Made by a program: the position numbers and the translations under genes
The notes under the pieces: model-generated
Seen by the model: the letters and a program-made list of their open reading frames with translations, nothing else
What the model was told of the DNA's origin: nothing
Databases searched by the model: none
NCBI RefSeq assembly: GCF_048569485.1
Contig: NC_134358.1
Location: forward strand, 550,556,097-550,620,096
DNA from: Anomaloglossus baeobatrachus
Lineage: Eukaryota; Chordata; Amphibia; Anura; Aromobatidae
Length of the DNA stretch: 64,000 nucleotides
Direction: 5' to 3'
In this document: in pieces, positions 1-11,102 of the stretch
Position numbering within the stretch: the stretch's first letter is position 1
Layout of the letters: each line of letters begins with the position of its first letter

Positions 1-78
1 AAGGAGCTCTTCATTGGTAATCTTTGCGAGCCATGGCCATCAGAGTCCTAAAATTGGCCACCAGGAATGAGCAAATAC

Positions 79-647
79 TAAAGGGTGCTTTACACGCTGC
101 GACATCGTTAGCGATGACGAGCGCGATAGCACCTGCCCCCGTCGTACGTGCGATATTGTGTGATCGCTGCCGTAGCGAACATTATCGGTACGGCAGCGTC
201 ACACGCACATACCTGTGCAGCGACGTCGCTGTGACCGCCGAACAATCCCTCCTTCAAGGGGGAGGTGCGTTCGGCGTCACAGCGGCGCCACTAAGCGGCC
301 GGCCAATAGAAGCGGAGAATAGTGTGACGTAACATCCCGCCCACCTCCTTCCTTCCTCATTGCTGGTGGCCGGAGGTAAGGAGATGTTTGTCGCTAGTGC
401 GGTGTCACACACAGCGATGTGTGGTGCTGCAGGAACGAGGAACAACATCGCTACTTACCTGACAACGATTTTTTGTTATTAAACGATCTCTCCAAAACCA
501 ACGATTTTTGTCTTTTTTACGATTATTTTAGGTCGCTCCTTGGTGTCTCACGCTGCGATGTCTCTAACGGCGCCGGATGTGCATCACTAACACCGTGACC
601 CCGACGATATATTGTTAGCGATGTCGCAGCGTGTAAAGCACCCTTTA
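79..647. mobile_element. Harbinger-like MITE, copy 1
   Basis: A non-autonomous DNA transposon with inverted ends. The left end reads AGGGTGCTTTACACGCTGCG and the right end is its reverse complement. The ends are bordered by TAA on the left and TTA on the right, which suggests a 3-bp TWA target site as used by PIF/Harbinger elements. The interior is GC-rich and has no coding potential; the short open frames here are incidental. A second member lies at 4518-5074 with its interior in the opposite orientation, sharing the motif around 'ggccggccaatagaagcgg'. The family assignment is inferred from ends and target site only; another TIR superfamily is possible. Confidence 0.6.
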
Positions 648-859
648 GATGATCGAGTGCTCAGTAGTCAAAACAAGTAGGTCAGATGCTTGGATGGATG
701 AGCTCGATTGTATCACCGAGTATAATGGAAGTCAATGGGAAATTCGAGCCTTTTTCCAGAAGAGTTTCCCATTGACTTCCATTATACTCGTTATTAGAGT
801 CGAGCCCATCCAAGCTTCCGACTTGCTTGTTTCGAGCATTTTAGCACTCACTCATCACT
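648..859. mobile_element. Fold-back MITE
   Basis: About 210 bp that is almost entirely an inverted repeat. The arm 'gagtataatggaagtcaatg' near 718 is mirrored near 770-790. The outer ends match as agtgatgagtgagtgct (right, reversed) and gatgatcgagtgct (left). It abuts the right end of the preceding MITE directly. No protein is encoded. The ends resemble a MITE family that is very common in frog genomes. No clean target duplication is seen, so superfamily is open. Confidence 0.55.
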
Positions 860-1066
860 AATGGATCCCCTTTCTGTCATGTACATTAGCCAATTAGGAT
901 ACACAACAAAATATAGCCAAATAGAGGTGCCGAACCACATTTCAACCCACCTTGAGGTTCGGAAGGTGCCTTGTAGAAAGTGGTCCAAAAGGCAAATTCC
1001 ACCAGTGCCGTTTCAATGCCTACACTTCTGAGAGGAGCAGACAGTAATGGTAGCATACTCCAAACT

Positions 1067-1711
1067 TTAAAGAGAATCTGTCACCAGGTTTTTCCCTTAT
1101 AACTTGTGGCCATCACCAGTGAGTCCTAATATACAGCGTTATAGAATACTGTATATAGGAGCCTAGGCTGCTCTGTAGAACATAAAAAAACCTTTATAAT
1201 ACCTAGGGGGTGGTCCAGCCCGATAGGTGTCACTGCTCTCGAGTACGCCTCCTCCTTTCCAGCCCCATGTGGATGACGTGTACTACGTCATCCACAAACA
1301 GTTCTCCGTTGCGCTCCTGCGCATGTGCACTTTGATCTGCCTGGCTGAGGTCAGAGCAAAGTACTGTAATGCGCAGGAGCAAGGAAAGGAAAAAGATCGG
1401 TCGTGCATGCGCACTACAATACTTTGATTTGCCCTCAGCATGGAGCGCAATGCTCTGTGTGGATGAGGTAGGACGCATCGTTCACACTGGCCTGGGAAGG
1501 AAGATGGCGACTGGACAAGATGGAGGAGGCACCGGACCCGAGAGCAGCGACACCTGTTGGACCGGACCACCCTCTAGGTGAGTATAATAAAGGTGGTTTT
1601 TATGTTATACAGAGAGGCCAGGGCTCTTATATACAGTAATGCTGTATATAAGGGCTTACTTACGCTGGCTGCAGCGTATAAGGAAAAAACCTGCTGACAG
1701 GTTCCCTTTAA
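1067..1711. mobile_element. T2/Kolobok-type MITE (TTAA target)
   Basis: Bounded by TTAA on both sides. The inverted ends are TTAAAGAGAATCTGTCACC on the left and TTAAAGGGAACCTGTCAGC (right, reversed). The interior is partly palindromic: the sequence around 'actgtatatagg' near 1150 is mirrored near 1630. The TTAAAGG start and TTAA target are the hallmark of the Xenopus T2-MITE group, which is mobilised by Kolobok-type transposases. Open frames inside are shadows and overlap on both strands. Confidence 0.65.
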
Positions 1712-2400
1712 CCTGGGTGTGAAATCTATGATACAGTGTGGAACAATGTCGGTCCTTTTTTTTTTTTCAAATATAATTTTGGGCATTGGAGGGAATATTA
1801 AGATGTCATTATTCTCTCTGGATCGAAAAGCAAGGCAAAATTGCCCCCACAAAATTAAAAAATTGTGACCTTTGCTGCAGCGATTGCCCTTGTCCTTGCT
1901 GTGTTGCCTCTACCTCTGCTGCAGGTCGCCCCCTCTGACAGTCCCTGCCACCCAACCCTCCAAGACCTGTCCACACCATGTACGATTTATGCCAGGGAAG
2001 AGCCCCCTGAATATTGCCAAGCTACAGAATCCTGCCCTCCTATCACTCCCAGGATAGGTGGGTGCAGAGTTTATGCACAGGCCATGCTGGGACTTGTAGT
2101 CACTCAATATTACAGTGAGCATCCCCCACTTCTGTACTATGACTAATGGTATCTCAGTGTTACCATGTAGGTTTATCCACTTCTGGGTAATGCTGGTATT
2201 TGTAGGATCTCATTTTTGCAGTGGGCATTTATGTACTTCTGAGCTATGCTGGGACTTGTAGTACCTGTGCTGATGCGTGGAGGCATTTGTAGAATACATT
2301 TGCACTATTTTTGTGCACCTATAGTCACATGGCAGAGCTCAGTTATCCACTCGCCCTGCTGATTGTAAGAGTGAAGGGAATTATTTTTCACCCGTAATAT
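1712..2400. other. Stretch with no gene; weak degenerate repeat
   Basis: No gene is visible. Between about 2070 and 2275 the phrase 'atgctgggacttgtagt' recurs three times with drift (near 2082, 2190 and 2246). This suggests a decayed tandem repeat with a unit of roughly 55 bp. The rest is unremarkable AT-leaning sequence with a T run near 1757. Confidence 0.35.
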
Positions 2401-2568
2401 TTAAAGGGGGGGTCCGGGCGTACCCCATCAATCAGCTGTCATTCCCAGTGTGACGTGGACTGGACCATCGGAAAAGGTAAAGCGGCAAACTGGAAAGGAT
2501 GGGGGAGCTAAGCGGGCTGAGGAACCATTTAAAAAAAAAAAAATCCCTTAAGCCCCCCTCCCCTTTAA
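2401..2568. mobile_element. Short T2-type MITE
   Basis: A 168-bp piece bounded by TTAA at each end, with TTAAAGGGGGGG on the left and CCCCTCCCCTTTAA on the right. It contains a G-rich and a C-rich arm and an A run. It is too short to encode anything. It is assigned to the TTAA/T2 group by its termini alone. Confidence 0.5.
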
Positions 2569-2789
2569 TTCTTCTTCATGGGCAGTTTCGTAGATAACAC
2601 AGGTTTGCAGGGATAAAACTATTTGAAAAGAGGTGATTTTTATAGACTTTCGATCTCTTGAGTAAAATATCGAAAAAGTTCCATTTTCACAAACACTGAC
2701 TCCATAGGCTTATTCTTGCGCCCTACTTTGACCCCCTTTGTGTGACCTTATTGGATGATTTTGGGGTCATTAGATGAGTTCATGAACGT

Positions 2790-3090
2790 TGTGCTGTGAT
2801 TGGCTGCTGTGGGCAGAGATTTTCTTAACACAAAAAGTGTAGTGGTGTCCATAGCATCGATCACAGCACTGGTTTCATTTTACCTCAGCAGTATAAGAAG
2901 TGAAAACAGCGCTGTGATTGGTTGTTATAGGCAGTAAAGATATATTTTTTAATTCACAGTTCATAACAGTGTGGTGATGTCCATAGCAACCAATCGGAGC
3001 ACTGGTTTCATTTTACCTCAGCAGTATAAAAATTGAAAGCTGCACTGTTGTTGTTATGGGGGAGCAAAGGCCAATTATTGTTTAGAAAGA
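2790..3090. repeat. Tandem repeat, about 2.3 units of 119-132 bp
   Basis: Two near-full units (2790-2908 and 2909-3040) and the start of a third share 'gctgtgattggttgttat' and, further along, 'ctggtttcattttacctcag'. The phrase 'ccatagcaaccaatc' is a motif of a dispersed repeat often seen in amphibians and fishes. No coding content is seen. Confidence 0.6.
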
Positions 3091-3099
3091 GCTCATAAG

Positions 3100-3952
3100 T
3101 GTAGCACCTGGTCCCGCTCTCATGCCTCGGCGGGGGTGCCGTTCTCTTCACCTAACCGGCAGGGTCCGTGCGGTCCGTTCCTGCTATGGGGTCTCCCTAC
3201 TGTTTCCAGGCCACACACAGGCCTTCTGGTAGTGCCTGAAAGGTATCCTCGCAGCCACGCTCCTTTCTTAAAAGACCAGCGTCCTATTACCCGGAAGTGA
3301 CCCTTGAGGTCAGCTTCCACCCTAAAGGTATTTAAGACTCTCCTCCCTTAAGGGAGGTGCCTGAGCAACATTGCCTATCCGTAGTGCGTTGCTAGTTCTC
3401 AGATCCTGTTACTGTATCTAGTCCTGCATCTTGTAATCTAGTAACAGTTACCTGTGCCTACTGCATCTCTTTCTAGAGTCTGCTACCACCACTTCCGGGC
3501 TGCCATATCTAAACTACCACCACCTCCGTGCTGCCACATCTGAGCTACCACCACTTTCGAGCCGCCTGTCTGTACTGGTCTTCCGTCTCTCCTGCCCATA
3601 AGAGCCACTATCACTGGTCCTGGCAGTCGTGCATTTAGGCCCCCCTGGGGCTGCGCCTGAGAATCTCTGTATAGAGCACGGTTCCCCAACTCCAGTCCTC
3701 GAGGGCCGCCAACAGTGCATGTTTTCAGGATTTCCTTAGCATTGCATGGGTGTTAATTTAATCACCTGCACAGTTGATGATTCCAACACCCATGCAATGC
3801 TAAGGAAATCCTGAAAACATGCACTGTTGGCGGCCCTTGAGGACTGGAATTGGGGACCCATGGTATAGAGGTTAGCTCCTCCAGGGGAGGCCGGTGTACG
3901 GCCCAGTGGGTCCACGCCCAAGTGTTTTCCCCGCTCTCCGGCAACCGTAACA
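3100..3952 (+). mobile_element. Solo LTR of an LTR retrotransposon, with nested hAT MITE
   Basis: The segment starts TGTAGCACC and ends CCGTAACA, so it has TG...CA termini. It is flanked by a perfect 5-bp direct repeat ATAAG (3095-3099 and 3953-3957). A TATTTAAG box near 3329 could be its promoter. No internal retroviral region is present next to it, so it looks like a solo LTR left by LTR-LTR recombination. Without its 186-bp nested MITE and the extra 8-bp target copy the LTR would be about 660 bp. Gypsy or ERV origin cannot be decided. It is a fossil with no coding part. Confidence 0.75.
3669..3870. mobile_element. hAT MITE with 8-bp target duplication
   Basis: The element proper is 3677-3862. 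Its ends are CACGGTTCCCCAA and TTGGGGACCCATG, an imperfect inverted pair. It is flanked by a perfect 8-bp duplication GTATAGAG at 3669-3676 and 3863-3870, diagnostic of hAT transposition. The interior is a near-perfect hairpin: 'caacagtgcatgttttcagg' is mirrored on the right. It has no coding capacity. It landed inside the solo LTR and so is younger than it. Confidence 0.9.
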
Positions 3953-4514
3953 ATAAGAATGTGGTGGAGCTGCATATGACGATTCCTGTCAGTATTTAAT
4001 GGTTGTGCTGGATTATACTGGTTTCTTACAACGTGATCAAAATGGCAACCACCTGACAACTTTTACTACATTTGCGGTTGTTTTGTAGTGAAGAAATAAC
4101 TAAGGAAGATTAGCGACATTAGAAAAGTGTATTACGTGTACTCTGGTGTAAAACTAGGTGATCAGGACAACTTGTGGGCTCCATGTATAGTGTAATCTGT
4201 GTAGAAGATCTACGACAGTGGTCTAAAGGGAAGAAGCTTTTGTTTTGGTGTGCCCATCAGCTGGAGGGAGCTGCAAAATCATAGTGATGACTACTACTTT
4301 TGTACATGCAACGTGGAGGGATTCAACTTAAGAAGGAAATGATGCACTCTGATCTCCCGTCAGCGATTCGCCCTGTGCCTCATGGTCCAGGAAAACCTAT
4401 CCCTTCACCTCCAGAGACACTTCATTCAGAACATGAAGAGCGGCATTCACGCTAGTCCCAATAGGCAACAGCTTTATTCATAGGTCGGTCGAATGAAATA
4501 ATTTAGTCAGGGAC
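3953..4514. other. Stretch with no recognised feature
   Basis: About 560 bases of ordinary-looking sequence after the solo LTR. No open frame of note, tandem repeat or terminal repeat was recognised here. Confidence 0.4.
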
Positions 4515-5077
4515 TTAAGGCCGCTTTACACGCTATGATATATCTAACGATATGTCGTCTGGGTCATGTCGTTGGTGACGCACATCCGGCCTCGTTTGAC
4601 ATATCGTTGCGTGTAACACAAATGAGCGACTGTGAACGAGCAAAAATACTCACCTTATCGTTGCTCATTGACACGTCGCTCATTTTCAAAAAAATCGAAC
4701 GTCCTTCTGTGTTCCGGTTGTTCATCGTTCCCGAGGCAGCACACGTCGCTCCGTGTGACACACCGGGAACGATGAACTGCAGCTTACTTGCAGCTGCCGG
4801 CAATGCGGAAGGAAGGAGGTGGGTGGGATGTTTACGTCCCGCTCATCTCCGCCCCTCCGCTTCTATTGGCCGGCCGCTGTGTGACGCCGCTGTGACGCTG
4901 AACGTCCCTCCCCCTTCAGGAAGAGGATGTTCGCCGCCCACAGTGAGGTCGTTCGGAAGGTAAGTGTGACGGGGGTTACCGACTTTGTGCGACACGGGCA
5001 ACAAATTGCCCGTATCGCACAAACAATGGGGGCGGGTGCGATCGCACGATAAATTGATAGGTGTAAAGCCGCCTTTA
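4515..5077. mobile_element. Harbinger-like MITE, copy 2
   Basis: The element is 4518-5074, flanked by TTA on both sides (4515-4517 and 5075-5077). Inverted ends are AGGCCGCTTTACACG and AGGCGGCTTTACACC. The interior shares 'ggaaggaggtgggtgggatg' with the reverse complement of the element at 79-647, so the two belong to one family inserted in opposite orientations. No transposase is encoded. The 142-residue open frame inside reads through both arms and is incidental. Confidence 0.65.
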
Positions 5078-5199
5078 GACGTTCCTTAATACTCTGCAGA
5101 GCTTTTTGGCTCTAGACTAAAAAGAAAAAAAAGAACCTGCTAGCTCCTGGTACTTGTTTTTCATGGTAGGGAAGTAGGAATTCCTTCCATACTTTTCTC

Positions 5200-6145
5200 A
5201 AGACAGTGCTTACAGTGAAGTTCCTGGGCTAATGAAAAAAAAATAACATAGAATATGAGAGATTGGAAACTATTGATTAATCCCAATAAAAGTCTGAAAT
5301 CTGCTGCTACACAATGGCAGCAAGTATGCTTCCATGTCTGTAGGGCATTCTGTGGACTTGAAGGAAAGCTATGAGAATTTACTTTATTCCCAAGAAACTT
5401 AACTTCAAGGATGGTCAATATGTGGTGATCTGAAAGTTCTCTCTTTGTGTATCAATCTTGCTGCCCAAGGAGCAAAGTGCCCGTGCATATTTGTGTATGG
5501 GATGGCTGGGATAGAACTCATCACTGGAGCCAAAAAAGTTGGCCAATAGTAACATCTTTGAAACCTAGACTCAAGAACATATTTGCGGAAAGTTTAGTTG
5601 ATCCCACTAAAGTTCTCCGGCCACCACTCCATATTAAGCTTGGACTGATGAAGGAGTTTGTAAAAGCTCTATCGAAAGGAGAGACTTATAAGTACATGTG
5701 TACAAAGTATCAGAGACTAGCTGAAACATAATTGAAAGAAGGCATTTTTGTGGGTCCCGGATACTAAGAAAATCATAAAGGATGACGTGTTCAAAACAAA
5801 AATGAAAGCTGTTGAGAAAAGGGCTTTGGATTCTTTTAAAGAAGTCGTGAAAAACATTCTAGGTGACAGCAAAGATCCACAATTTAAGTCCATCGTGGAG
5901 AACATGCTGAAATGCTTCAAAACCTTGGGTTGCCTGATAAATTTGAAGTTACATTTTTTACATTCCCATTTGGACATCTTTCCAGAAAACCTTGGTGCTG
6001 TTGTCGAAGAGCAAGGAGAAAGATTTTATCAGGATATCAAGGAGACAAAATGATGCTACCAAGGTAAATGGAACGTGAACATGAAGGGGGACAACTGCTG
6101 GATGCTTCACAGAGAAGATCCGCAGCCTTCTATAAGAGAAAAGGG
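5200..6145 (+). pseudogene. Broken copy of a widespread repeat-family protein of unknown function
   Basis: The plus strand holds consecutive blocks of a protein I recognise as a family found in many copies in arthropods, fishes and frogs. Diagnostic blocks are DPTKVLRPPLHIKLGLMKEF, then LHSHLDIFPENLGAVVEEQG followed by ERFYQDI. The family usually continues with a YQGKW-like motif and a basic tail, and a related basic stretch KNKRKRRKN appears after an inserted MITE at 6776-6810. The coding sequence is interrupted several times and cannot be functional. The family's biochemical role is unknown to me; its copy number suggests it travels with a mobile element. No terminal repeats of a carrier element were found. 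Confidence 0.55.
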
Positions 6146-6783
6146 ATCAAGAGTAATGATGGGCAGACTCGCAGATATCCGGGATCGGTGAGTCCAACCG
6201 GGTTTAAAAAAAAAACACAAACAAAAAACAAAAAAAACACTGTTCGGGCCTGGAATTGATCCCCGATATCTGGCCGGATGCCGGTCCACATAGCCACATG
6301 CAGCTTTTATAATTAAATAATTAAAAAAACTGCATGCAGTCCCCCCAATTTTGAAACTCAGCCATGATAAAGCCTACAGCTGGGGGCTGGCATTTTCAGG
6401 CTGGGGAGACCAATGCCTAACAATAGCCTGCAGTCGCCCGAGATTGTCGCATCCTTAGGGACGCGTCTGACTGCAACCAGAGACGCGGGGACTGCCAGTT
6501 GGCGGGGGAAACAGTTCATATGCATGAGGTTAATGAGCGGCCCCGGAAGTAGTAGGAGTGGCCTAGAAGCAGTGTACAGCCGAGAGACAGACATGGTAAG
6601 TATAACGCGCCTGCTCTCCCCTTCTTTTTCTTTATTTTTCCTTTCATTTTTTTTTAATTACCAGACCTGGATTGGTAACGGAGTTCCCCGAGAACTCCGA
6701 GCCTGGGGTCGGTGCTCGGATATTTTTGAACCCGTGGAGATCCGAACTTTTACAGTTCGGGTCAGCCCATCACTAATCAAGAA
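6146..6783. mobile_element. hAT-like MITE inside the broken protein copy
   Basis: The element proper is 6154-6775, with ends TAATGATGGGCAGAC and TAGTGATGGGCTGACC (right, reversed). It is flanked by the 8-bp near-perfect duplication ATCAAGAG (6146-6153) and ATCAAGAA (6776-6783). The 8-bp size points to hAT. It contains the phrase 'ggtctccccagcctg' reversed and a short A-rich run but no transposase. It splits the basic tail of the protein fossil at 5200-6145, so it arrived after that sequence. Confidence 0.75.
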
Positions 6784-6857
6784 TAAAAGGAAAAGGCGCA
6801 AGAACAGATCTAATTTGCTAAGATGCTGGGTGCAGGTGACAGCTGCGAGCGGCAGCC

Positions 6858-7360
6858 TTAGGCTGCTTTCACACATCCGGTAGGTGCAGAGCTGGCCAGT
6901 CCGGCTCTAAAACCAATGCAACGGATGCGGCGAAAAAGCCGCATCCTTTGCATAAGTTTTTTAAATGTGTCCCGTCCGTTTTTTGCCGCTTGCAGCATGC
7001 TATTTGAGCATGCACAGTGGCAAAAACCGCATGCGGCGGCCGGATGCGGTTTTTGCCGCATCGCGGCGCATCTGGAGTCCATAGGCATGCATTGAAAAAT
7101 GCGCCGCATCGGCTGGATGCGGCGCGATGCGGTTTTTTTTTCCGCACAAAAAAACGTGCCAGGCAACGTTCCATCCGGCCGCCGCATTGGCTAAATCTGC
7201 CGCATGCGGCAAAAAACGGACGGAACGCAAGCCCATGCGGCACTAATTAAAGTCTATGCAGGAAAAATGCAACCGGCAGCAAAAAAACACGGTTGCGTTT
7301 TTCCTGCAAAGTACCGGATTGTGCCGCACAGGAAAAACCGGAAGTGTGAAAGCAGCCTTA
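6858..7360. mobile_element. Harbinger-like MITE, second family
   Basis: The element is 6861-7357, flanked by TTA on both sides. Inverted ends are GGCTGCTTTCACACATCCGG on the left and GGCTGCTTTCACACTTCCGG (right, reversed). The interior is full of 'gcggcatgcgg'-like inverted words, so it folds back strongly and yields overlapping open frames on both strands that are not genes. It differs in interior from the copies at 82-647 and 4518-5074, though its ends are similar (GCTTTCACAC against GCTTTACACG). Confidence 0.65.
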
Positions 7361-7743
7361 GATCTCCTGCTCCCTCTCATATAATATGCACAGCAGCTGT
7401 CCATCAGCAGCGTGGTGCTGAAAGTGCATCACGCTGAGGGGCTGGGGCAGCGGGGCATATTATATCTGCCTGTGCTCCCTTTGATCGCACATGATCCCCC
7501 CCTATGTTAGATATGGCCCCCGTGCTGCTGCCCATAGTAAAAATAAAAAAACCTTTACTTACCTCCAGCGCTGATCTCCGGTCTCCTGCTGCTGCTGTCT
7601 GTGATAAGGCATGCAGAGATGATGATACTCTGCCGTGCCGATCACATGACCGGCAGCAAGAACCAGGAAGTGGAGGAGGAGCTCAACTGCGAGGTGGAAG
7701 ACAGAGGAGGGACAGCGCTGAGAAGGTAAGGAAAGAGTGTTTT

Positions 7744-10726
7744 ATTTTATTATGGGCAGCAGCATGGGGGGCATATCTAACACAGGGGAGATGTGCCATC
7801 TATAGGGGCCATGGGCAGCACACATGGGGGGCATATCTAACAGGGGAGCTGTGCGATCTATAGGGGCCATGGGCAGCACACATGGGGGCATATCTAACAC
7901 AGGGGAGATGTGCCATCTATAGTGGCCATGGGCAGCACACATGGGGGCATATCTAACACAGGGGAGATGTGCCATCTATAGTGGCCACGGGCAGCAGCAT
8001 GGGGGGCATATGAAACACAGGGGAGATGTGCCATCTATAGTGGCCATGGGCAGCACACATGGGGGGCATATCTAACACAGGGGAGATGTGCGATCTATAG
8101 TGGCCATGGGCAGCAGCATGGGGGGCATATCTAACACAGGGGAGATGTGCCATCTATAGTGGCCATGGGCAGCAGCATGGGGGGCATATCTAACACAGGG
8201 GAGATGTGCCATCTATAGTGGCCATGGGCAGCACACATGGGGGGCATATCTAACACAGGGGAGATGTGCCATCTATAGTGGCCATGGGCAGCACACATGG
8301 GGGCCATATGAAACACAGGGGAGATGTGCCATCTATAGTGGCCATGGGCAGCACACATGGGGGGCATATCTAACACAGGGGAGATGTGCCATCTATAGAG
8401 GCCATGGGCAGCAGCATGGGGGGCATATCTAACACAGGGGAGATGTGCAATCTATAGGGGCCATGGGCAGCACACATGGGGGGCATATCTAACACAGGGG
8501 AGATGTGCCATCTATAGTGGCCATGGGCAGCACACATGGGGGCATATCTAACACAGGAGAGATGTGCCATCTATAGTGGCCATGGGCAGCAGCATGGGGG
8601 GCATATCTAACACAGGGGAGATGTGCCATCTATAGTGGCCATGGGCAGCACACATGGGGGGCATATCTAACACAGGGGAGATGTGCCATCTATAGTGGCC
8701 ATGGGCAGCACACATGGGGGGCATATCTAACACAGGGGAGATGTGCCATCTATAGTGGCCATGGGCAGCACACATGGGGGCCATATGAAACACAGGGGAG
8801 ATGTGCCATCTATAGTGGCCATGGGCAGCACACATGGGGGGCATATCTAACACAGGGGAGATGTGCAATCTATAGGGGCCATGGGCAGCACACATGGGGG
8901 GCATATGAAACACAGGGGAGATGTGCCATCTATAGTGGCCATGGGCAGCACACATGGGGGGCATATCTAACACAGGGGAGATGTGCAATCTATAGGGGCC
9001 ATGGGCAGCACACATGGGGGGCATATCTAACACAGGGGAGATGTGCCATCTATAGAGGCCATGGGCAGCACACATGGGGGGCATATCTAACACAGGGGAG
9101 ATGTGCCATCTATAGTGGCCATGGGCAGCACACATGGGGGCATATCTAACACAGGAGAGATGTGCCATCTATAGTGGCCATGGGCAGCAGCATGGGGGGC
9201 ATATCTAACACGGGAGATGTGCCATCTATAGTGGCCATGGGCAGCACACATGGGGGGCATATCTAACACAGGGGAGATGTGCCATCTATAGTGGCCATGG
9301 GCAGCACACATGGGGGGCATATCTAACACAGGGGAGATGTGCCATCTATAGTGGCCATGGGCAGCACACATGGGGGCCATATGAAACACAGGGGAGATGT
9401 GCCATCTATAGTGGCCATGGGCAGCACACATGGGGGGCATATCTAACACAGGGGAGATGTGCAATCTATAGGGGCCATGGGCAGCACACATGAGGGGCAT
9501 ATCTAACACAGGGGAGATGTGCCATCTATAGTGGCCATGGGCAGCACACATGGGGGGCATATCTAACACAGGGGAGATGTGCCATCTATAGTGGCCATGG
9601 GCAGCACACATGGGGGGCATATCTAACACAGGGGAGATGTTCCATCTATAGTGGCCATGGGCAGCACACATGGGGGCATATCTAACACAGGGGAGATGTG
9701 CCATCTATAGTGGCCATGGGCAGCACACATGGGGGCATATCTAACACAGGGGAGATGTGCCATCTATAGTGGCCATGGGCAGCACACATGGGGGGCATAT
9801 CTATCACAGGGGAGATGTGCGATCTATAGTGGCCATGGGCAGCACACATGGGGGCATATCTAACACAGGGGAGATGTGCCATCTATAGTGGCCATGGGCA
9901 GCATCATGGGGGGCATATCTAACACAGGGGAGATGTGCCATCTATAGTGGCCATGGGCAGCACACATGGGGGCATATCTAACACAGGGGAGATGTGCCAT
10001 CTATAGTGGCCATGGGCAGCACACATGGGGGGCATATCTAACACAGGGGAGATGTGCCATCTATAGTGGCCATGGGCAGCACACATGGGGGGCATATCTA
10101 ACACAGGGGAGATGTGCCATCTATAGTGGCCATGGGCAGCAGCATGGGGGGCATATCTAACACAGGGGAGATGTGCCATCTATAGTGGCCATGGGCAGCA
10201 CACATGGGGGTATATCTAACACAGGGGAGATGTGCCATCTATAGTGGCCATGGGCAGCACACATGGGGGCATATCTAACACAGGGGAGATGTGCCATCTA
10301 TAGTGGCCATGGGCAGCAGCATGGGGGGCATATCTAACACAGGGGAGATGTGCCATCTATAGTGGCCATGGGCAGCACACATGGGGGTATATCTAACACA
10401 GGGGAGATGTGCCATCTATAGTGGCCATGGGCAGCAGCATGGGGGGCATATCTAACACAGGGGAGATGTGCCATCTATAGTGGCCATGGGCAAAAGCATG
10501 GGGGGCATATCTAACACAGGGGAGATGTGCCATCTATAGTGGCCATGGGCAGCACACATGGGGGGCATATCTAACACAGGGGAGATGTGCCATCTATAGT
10601 GGCCATGGGCAGCACACATGGGGGCCATATGAAACACAGGGGAGATGTGCCATCTATAGTGGCCATGGGCAGCACACATGGGAGGCATATCTAACACAGG
10701 GGAGATGTGCCATCTATAGTGGCCAT
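7744..10726. repeat. 60-bp minisatellite, left block (about 50 units)
   Basis: Direct tandem repeats with the core 'ggggagatgtgccatctata' and 'gtggccatgggcagcacaca'. The usual unit is 60 bp; 58- and 59-bp variants occur where cacacat is cagcat or the G run is shorter. Variant units (ccatatgaaac instead of gcatatctaac; gcaatctatagggg instead of gccatctatagtgg) recur in the same order about 600 bp apart (for example near 8641-8880 and 9241-9480), which shows block duplication. Because 60 is divisible by three, long open frames appear on both strands (a 20-residue repeat with CAAHGHYRWHISPVLDMPPM). They are a by-product and not evidence of a gene. Confidence 0.95.
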
Positions 10727-11042
10727 CAGGGCTGTGGAGTCGGAGTCGGAGCTCATTTTGGTGGAGTCGGAGTCGGAGTCGGTATAAAATGCACCGACTC
10801 CGACTCTTAAAATATATAATAAATTGGGGACAGGAGTGCAATGCAGAATGTGCTGAATATTTTACTAAATAATAACATTTAGTATAATGCTTATATTTAA
10901 GTGAAAAATTTATTGTAGTACAATGTGAACATCAGACATTTAATTGTTTTTATGATACAATAATCAAGATATTTGGATAGAACATAAAATATTTATTGGA
11001 ATACAACTTTAGAACACAAAAAACTAATAAATTGTAAATATG

Positions 11043-11102
<60 letters not shown>

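Noticed and set aside
6869-7250. Overlapping open frames on both strands rich in Ala/Arg/His
   Set aside because: They lie in a palindromic MITE full of gcggcatgcgg words; mirror-image frames are expected.
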